From positions 1 through 8,803 of the forward strand of contig NZ_JARVGN010000048.1 in assembly GCF_029762515.1 (NCBI RefSeq): a DNA stretch of 8,803 bases, given 5' to 3'. Each line of letters begins with the position of its first letter. Within the stretch, counting starts at the first letter, position 1. Shown here in pieces: positions 5,608 to 8,803 of the stretch. This DNA is from Methanocalculus sp. (GTDB lineage: Archaea > Halobacteriota > Methanomicrobia > Methanomicrobiales > Methanocorpusculaceae). The notes under the pieces are model-generated. The model did not search any database. It was not told where the DNA came from and saw only the letters and a list, made by a program, of their open reading frames with translations. Made by a program: the position numbers and the translations under genes.

Positions 5608-5653
5608 GTATGCCCCATGTACTCCCTGATCGAGGGGGGAAATGGGGTCATAC
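5608..5653 (-). repeat. Long hairpin in the 3' region of the AbrB-family gene
   Basis: GTATGCCCCAT (5608-5618) pairs with ATGGGGTCATAC (5642-5653) with one bulged base. Inside it CTCCCT (5622-5627) pairs with AGGGGG (5633-5638) with one G-U pair. The structure lies 19 bases beyond the AbrB-family stop codon (codon at 5672-5674, minus strand) and upstream of the tRNA-Gly promoter. It lacks a T-run, so it may stabilise the message 3' end or insulate the tRNA gene rather than terminate directly. Confidence 0.5.
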
Positions 5654-5671
5654 CCCGCAATTCTTTGAAAA

Positions 5672-5947
5672 TCACTCTTCCCGTGGCTCTTCTGGGGGTT
5701 CTTCCGGCGGTTTTTCAAACATCTGAAGTATCGAGAGCGCGATCTTTTTGAATGCATCAGCTTTGACGATTGCAATTCCACGATCCTCGTCCCCGAGCAC
5801 TATCAGCGTATCCCCCGGTTTGATATCGAATAATTCACGCGCCTCTTTTGGAATAACGATCTGGCCCCGATCACCCACCTTTACAGAGCCAAAGATATGC
5901 TTCTTCTCATCCGGGTGGGAATGGTTACAATGATGGTGATGAAACAT
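5672..5947 (-). CDS. AbrB/MazE/SpoVT-fold regulator with a His-rich metal-binding N-terminus
   Basis: The 91-residue protein has three parts. Residues 1-17 are very rich in histidine (H3-H6, H9, H11, H17, plus C7), a likely site for a metal such as Ni, Zn or Cu. Residues 19-65 are a swapped-hairpin AbrB/SpoVT DNA-binding domain: GSVKVGDRGQIVIPKEARE, then FDIKPGDTLIVLG. The end (78-91) is KPPEEPPEEPREE, a proline/glutamate tail. Similar short regulators occur in methanogens and clostridia. The start ATG has GGGAG 6 nt upstream. It begins inside the 3' end of the methyltransferase gene (23-bp overlap), so the two are translationally coupled. It probably controls its own operon, perhaps through the half-sites at 6609-6650. 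The metal dependence is inferred. Confidence 0.85.
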   Translation of the reverse strand: MFHHHHCNHSHPDEKKHIFGSVKVGDRGQIVIPKEARELFDIKPGDTLIVLGDEDRGIAIVKADAFKKIALSILQMFEKPPEEPPEEPREE

Positions 5948-6533
5948 CAGAATCTCCCTCTTTCTTCATTCCTATGTCTGGAGTACATCTCAGGAATGCT
6001 TTCTCCTCAGATATAATATCCCAGAGTCCTGAGCCGGTGATGATCTGCCTGGTTCTGTCACGGGGTTGGTGGCCGTCGTCGATGATCAGTATGCCATCTG
6101 GTTTTGTGATCCGCAGCAGCTCTTTCAGAAATGAGGCGGTATCCGGAACCATGTGGAACATATCCAGTGCATAGACGAGATCAGCTGATCCTGTTGCCAG
6201 CCCTGAGTTGTACCCCTCTGCCAGCACGGGAATGATTCTGTGCTGTCCGGTCTTTGTGATCCGTTTTGAGACGGATTCAATAGCACGCTCATGAATATCC
6301 ACCGCATACACAATGCCCTCCGGACCGGCGAGCCGGGCTGCACTGTCAAGATAGCCTCCGGGACCGCACCCGTAATCAACAACAGTCATACCGCTTTTAA
6401 TGCCAAAACGGGTTACTTTATTCTCAGGCGGATAAAGTCTGTCCCTGATACGGAATAAGAATGCCATTGCAGAGAAGGCCGGATCAGGTATCCGATAGAC
6501 GGAATCGCTGGAATCATGGCTATTGCCGGTCAT
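5925..6533 (-). CDS. Class I SAM-dependent methyltransferase
   Basis: The 202-residue protein has the Rossmann-fold methyltransferase motifs in order. Motif I is VVDYGCGPGGYL (51-62), which holds S-adenosylmethionine. The acidic residue D79 in IVYAVDIHERAI contacts the ribose. A DLVYALDMFHMVPD segment (118-131) follows, and then the post-motif LLRITKPDGILIIDDG (139-154). Residues 1-45 form a variable helical lid that probably sets the substrate. It resembles UbiE-like small-molecule methyltransferases, but I cannot name the substrate. Pairing with a His-rich regulator hints at a metal or metalloid stress role, which is an inference only. A GGTGGT 5 nt before the ATG may serve as ribosome site. 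The 3' end overlaps the AbrB-family gene. Confidence 0.88.
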   Translation of the reverse strand: MTGNSHDSSDSVYRIPDPAFSAMAFLFRIRDRLYPPENKVTRFGIKSGMTVVDYGCGPGGYLDSAARLAGPEGIVYAVDIHERAIESVSKRITKTGQHRIIPVLAEGYNSGLATGSADLVYALDMFHMVPDTASFLKELLRITKPDGILIIDDGHQPRDRTRQIITGSGLWDIISEEKAFLRCTPDIGMKKEGDSDVSSPSL

Positions 6534-6608
6534 ATAACCACCACTCTGGTAAGATGGAGTTCCGTGCTCAGGCCATCCCGGTTTGGGATCTGAAGTGTTG
6601 GTTGTAAA

Positions 6609-6650
6609 TTCATGTAATTCATACTTTTCATATTAATATGAATATTCATA
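6609..6650 (-). promoter_or_regulatory. Array of TTCATA half-sites (probable operator) upstream of the methyltransferase operon
   Basis: Five copies of a hexamer occur at nearly helical half-turn-like spacing: TTCATG at 6609, TTCATA at 6618 and 6627, the inverted TATGAA at 6637, and TTCATA at 6645 (starts 9, 9, 10 and 8 bases apart). They create two overlapping perfect palindromes, TTCATATTAATATGAA (6627-6642) and TATGAATATTCATA (6637-6650), and a direct repeat ATTCATACTTT at 6617 and 6644. The array lies just downstream of a probable TATA box (6652-6659), where a bound protein would block transcription. Confidence 0.6.
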
Positions 6651-6651
6651 C

Positions 6652-6659
6652 TTTATATC
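6652..6659 (-). promoter_or_regulatory. Probable TATA box of the methyltransferase-AbrB operon
   Basis: On the minus strand GATATAAAG is a fair TATA element, preceded by ACAAAA that could serve as BRE. Start of transcription would fall near 6629, inside the half-site array, leaving a leader of about 95 nt before the methyltransferase ATG. Confidence 0.45.
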
Positions 6660-6820
6660 TTTTGTGATGATGCATTGCCGAGGCAAATGAACTGGTGATC
6701 CTGGCCTGGAATTCAATGGGTGAGCCAAAATGTGAAGTCAGGTTCAAAAGGGGATTGTTGTGACGTGGTCGATTCGTCTTTTGGATATCATCAAAATGGT
6801 GTTATTGGTATGTGTATTTC

Positions 6821-6835
6821 GAGAGCCTTGCTCTC
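6821..6835 (-). terminator. Hairpin overlapping the stop codon of the pilin gene
   Basis: GAGAGC (6821-6826) and GCTCTC (6830-6835) form a perfect 6-bp stem with a 3-base loop. On the minus strand the stem begins within the TGA stop codon. No T-run follows (GAAATACAC), so it may protect the message end rather than terminate. Confidence 0.4.
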
Positions 6836-8093
6836 ATGCCGGGGGCAGACCGGCATCATACCGTGCCTGGATCTCTGCCTGCGTGAAGGCACGCTCATAT
6901 GTGCCGAGGCCGCGGATCTCGCCATCGAATTTTCTCAGCATCGATGTTGGACCGGGCCATTCTATTCCGGCCGGACCACCTATCTGGTATCTGCCCGGAG
7001 AAGGGATGATTGTTCCCGTTAAACCAATCGAGCCTTGATGGCCGCCGCCATCCACATAGATGCGCAGCCATCCTGCATCCTGGTTGTATACACCAACCAC
7101 ATGATACCAGGTATCTCTCACCGGGGATGTGGTTGAGCGTGTAAACCGTCGGTTTGCGTCTGTTGTCATGGCTATCTCAAATAACGTATTCCCTTCATTA
7201 TGCTGAAGATGATACCGGCTGTTACTGTCCCTGTCGCCATCTACGACAATTGTTGCCCACCGCTCATCACTTGCAGGGGGAGCGGGATCCCGATTCCACT
7301 TCACCCATGCCTCAACTGTAAAGCCTGTAATCTCCGGTGCAACCACAATCTCCCTTGAGAAGTCATTTGACCCCCCACTATTTGCCACCGTGAGCTTGAC
7401 AGTGTATGTTCCCGGATCCGCGAAGGTATGAGATGGAGATTGTACTGTTTCATTGTTTCCGTCCCCAAAGTCCCAACTCCATGAATCGATCACACCGGTT
7501 GAGGTGTCACTGAACTGGACGGTGAGGGGTGCTGTTCCTGAATACGGATCGGCGGTGAAGCCCGCAACTGGCGGGTCGTCCGGCCCCGGTCCGCTGCCGT
7601 CCATGGCAATGGTCGTTCCAAATATCCGTACCTCGGCATTTGTGTCGATGATCACAAGCTCAAGTTTACCAGCAGGAAAGCCGGTGCCCTCTGCGGCTGT
7701 TAGCCTGTCGATGGTGATCTTTGGGCCTTCTGCTGAATTGTAGAGATAGAGAACCTGCCCCGCCTTCCAGGTGACAGGAGCATCTGCTCCCGCCAGCACC
7801 GGCCCTCCCCCGGCCGCTGTCGTCCTGATATCGATCGGGATGCCCCGGGCGGCGCCTGAACCATTCAGGAAGACGTCGTCGCCGCCCCGGTGCTGAATAG
7901 CAACATACTCCGTTCCGTTGATCTCAACAACGCCCGCCTCAGCTGCGATGAATGCCGACTTCTCAAGCCCTCCGGGGATCCCGTAGATGAAGGCATACAC
8001 GATGATCGCGATGATTACGACTAGCAGTACGAGCAGCATGACGCTGATTGCGGGAGTTACTGCCTCCTGATCACTTCTCTTTACTCTATCCAC
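6834..8093 (-). CDS. Archaeal type IV pilin-like surface protein with PKD and LamG domains
   Basis: The protein has 419 residues. Residues 1-12 are charged, followed by AVTPAISVMLLVLLVVIIAI (11-30), the archaeal pilin N-terminal leader. A prepilin peptidase would cut just before it, leaving the hydrophobic helix to build the filament or anchor the protein. Residues 45-165 form a pilin head domain (VTWKAGQVLYLYN at 107-119). Residues 174-252 are a PKD domain with WDFGDG (207-212) and the ending YTVKLTV (230-236). Residues 254-412 are a LamG/concanavalin-like fold (FTVEAWVKW, DTWYHVVGVY, LRIYVDG, GEIRGLGTYERAFTQAEI). The LamG domain lacks its usual first strands. It probably binds sugars or partner cells outside the cell. 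The start is GTG with GGAG directly before it. A paralogue lies upstream. Confidence 0.85.
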   Translation of the reverse strand: MDRVKRSDQEAVTPAISVMLLVLLVVIIAIIVYAFIYGIPGGLEKSAFIAAEAGVVEINGTEYVAIQHRGGDDVFLNGSGAARGIPIDIRTTAAGGGPVLAGADAPVTWKAGQVLYLYNSAEGPKITIDRLTAAEGTGFPAGKLELVIIDTNAEVRIFGTTIAMDGSGPGPDDPPVAGFTADPYSGTAPLTVQFSDTSTGVIDSWSWDFGDGNNETVQSPSHTFADPGTYTVKLTVANSGGSNDFSREIVVAPEITGFTVEAWVKWNRDPAPPASDERWATIVVDGDRDSNSRYHLQHNEGNTLFEIAMTTDANRRFTRSTTSPVRDTWYHVVGVYNQDAGWLRIYVDGGGHQGSIGLTGTIIPSPGRYQIGGPAGIEWPGPTSMLRKFDGEIRGLGTYERAFTQAEIQARYDAGLPPA

Positions 8094-8195
8094 CTCCAGA
8101 CAATCCTTTCTGAAAAATTACTTGGTATTCTGATTCGTATCTGTATCTCAACCTGCGCTTCATACTCAATGAATCATATATCCCGATAATGGAAA
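8094..8195. other. 102-bp gap between the two pilin-like genes
   Basis: The gap is AT-rich. On the minus strand it contains GATATATG (about 8177-8184), about 90 nt before the GTG start, and AAGTAATTTTTC about 30 nt before it. Either could be a TATA box; both are weak matches. The pilin gene may simply be co-transcribed with the upstream gene. Confidence 0.3.
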
Positions 8196-8803
8196 TCATT
8201 CAATTACAATCACATTCTGAAGTCGGTTCTGGTTGAGCTGTAGTTGTATCTGTAACCTGATCTCTCTTGTCCCATCTGTTGACTCGATTATGACTGGCGA
8301 AACAGTTGTGGTGCCGACACCTGCGAAATTCCGGTTTATGTATGTCAGAGTTGCTCTTCCATCACTGCCGATATTTGGACTCCATACCGCATCTGCTGAA
8401 ATGACGATCCCCTGATCAACAAGGGCATTTCCCACCCGCTCACGAAGTGAGATGGCTCCCGGCAGGCTCCCATCATATGGGGTGCCATCCGGGTTATTCA
8501 CCTGGAAGGTAATTGTTGTCTGTGTAAAGCCAACAACTTCAATTGCCTCAGGTATTGGTGCTGGCGGTAAAACGGGCCCATCCAACATGCCCTTTACAGT
8601 CATCTGCTCCATAAATACCAGCAGGTGGGATGTAATGTCAACTGCGGTGATCGATCGCTCGCCTGCGGCGCAGCCGATACCAGAGCTGATGGCAAGAGCC
8701 CTTTCCTTTGTGAGCCGGGGACCGGTCTCAGTATTGAACATATATATGCTCTCGCCCGGCCTCCAGTTCATGGGGGCAAGAGGAACTACACGGATTCTCT
8801 GCC
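8196..8803 (-). CDS. Partial pilin-like surface protein (N-terminus outside the window)
   Basis: The frame is open to the right edge, so the N-terminus is missing; the internal ATG at 8771 is not the real start. Counting from the edge, about 201 residues are visible. The first part, RIRVVPLAPMNWRPGESIYMFNT followed by GPRLTKERA, matches the head segment of the neighbouring pilin (APVTWKAGQVLYLYNS followed by GPKITIDRL). This makes it a paralogue that probably also begins with a pilin leader. A proline-rich linker (PVLPPAPIPE) follows, then a C-terminal region of about 120 residues. That region has alternating strands (ITFQVNNPDGTPYDGS, GRATLTYINRNFAGVGTTTVSPVII) resembling an Ig-like or invasin-type domain. 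No catalytic motif is seen. It may form a heteropolymer with its neighbour. Confidence 0.7.
   Translation of the reverse strand, partial: QRIRVVPLAPMNWRPGESIYMFNTETGPRLTKERALAISSGIGCAAGERSITAVDITSHLLVFMEQMTVKGMLDGPVLPPAPIPEAIEVVGFTQTTITFQVNNPDGTPYDGSLPGAISLRERVGNALVDQGIVISADAVWSPNIGSDGRATLTYINRNFAGVGTTTVSPVIIESTDGTREIRLQIQLQLNQNRLQNVIVIE

Larger units (their letters stand above)
6534..6833. other. 300-bp gene-free region between methyltransferase and pilin genes
   Basis: It holds the methyltransferase promoter and half-site array (6609-6659) and, near 6674-6685, a small inverted repeat TTGCC-GA-GGCAA. The plus-strand frames starting at 6720 and 6760 run into the pilin gene on the opposite strand and look like no protein family. 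I see nothing else. Confidence 0.6.

Noticed and set aside
6720..7038. Overlapping plus-strand frames of 100 and 92 residues
   Set aside because: They extend into the antisense of the LamG coding region, overlap each other and match no recognisable pattern.

Overview
The window looks like part of a euryarchaeal, probably methanogen (Methanomicrobia, perhaps Methanomicrobiales), chromosome. Five things point this way: an archaeal type IV pilin leader, an ACT-DUF5612 protein and a COG1665 nucleotidyltransferase (both archaeal families), AT-rich TATA boxes about 28-35 nt from start codons, tRNA genes without an encoded CCA end, and a tRNA-Thr with U at the discriminator position. The genus is an inference; nothing here fixes it. 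I see no insertion sequence, CRISPR array, rRNA or phage gene.

Layout. (1) 1-840: a RelE/ParE-type toxin-antitoxin pair on the + strand, a gene-free AT-rich stretch, then tRNA-Thr(CGU) on the minus strand. (2) 959-2103: a DUF3467 protein (minus) head to head with a Cas4/RecB-like protein (plus). The Cas4-like protein keeps the four iron-sulfur cysteines but seems to have lost the nuclease active-site residues. (3) 2180-4427: a minus-strand cluster in the order ACT-DUF5612 regulator, Sua5/TsaC-type threonylcarbamoyl-AMP synthase, COG1665 nucleotidyltransferase. The last two are 5 bp apart. The first is a predicted regulator of threonine-family amino acid synthesis and the second consumes threonine to modify tRNA. 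(4) 4428-5293: a 323-bp intergenic region with outward promoters and a possible tiny ORF, then a six-helix HdeD/DUF308 membrane protein (plus). (5) 5492-5562: tRNA-Gly(CCC), minus. (6) 5672-6533: a SAM-dependent methyltransferase overlapping by 23 bp a small AbrB/SpoVT-fold regulator with a histidine-rich N-terminus. Upstream lies a dense array of TTCATA half-sites that looks like an operator. (7) 6834-8803: two minus-strand secreted or surface pilin-like proteins. One is complete (pilin leader, PKD, LamG domains); the other runs off the right edge of the window.

The best candidates for something little described are the apparently catalytically dead stand-alone Cas4-like protein beside DUF3467, and the His-rich AbrB/methyltransferase pair with its half-site array. 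All functions were assigned by reading motifs; no database search was run.
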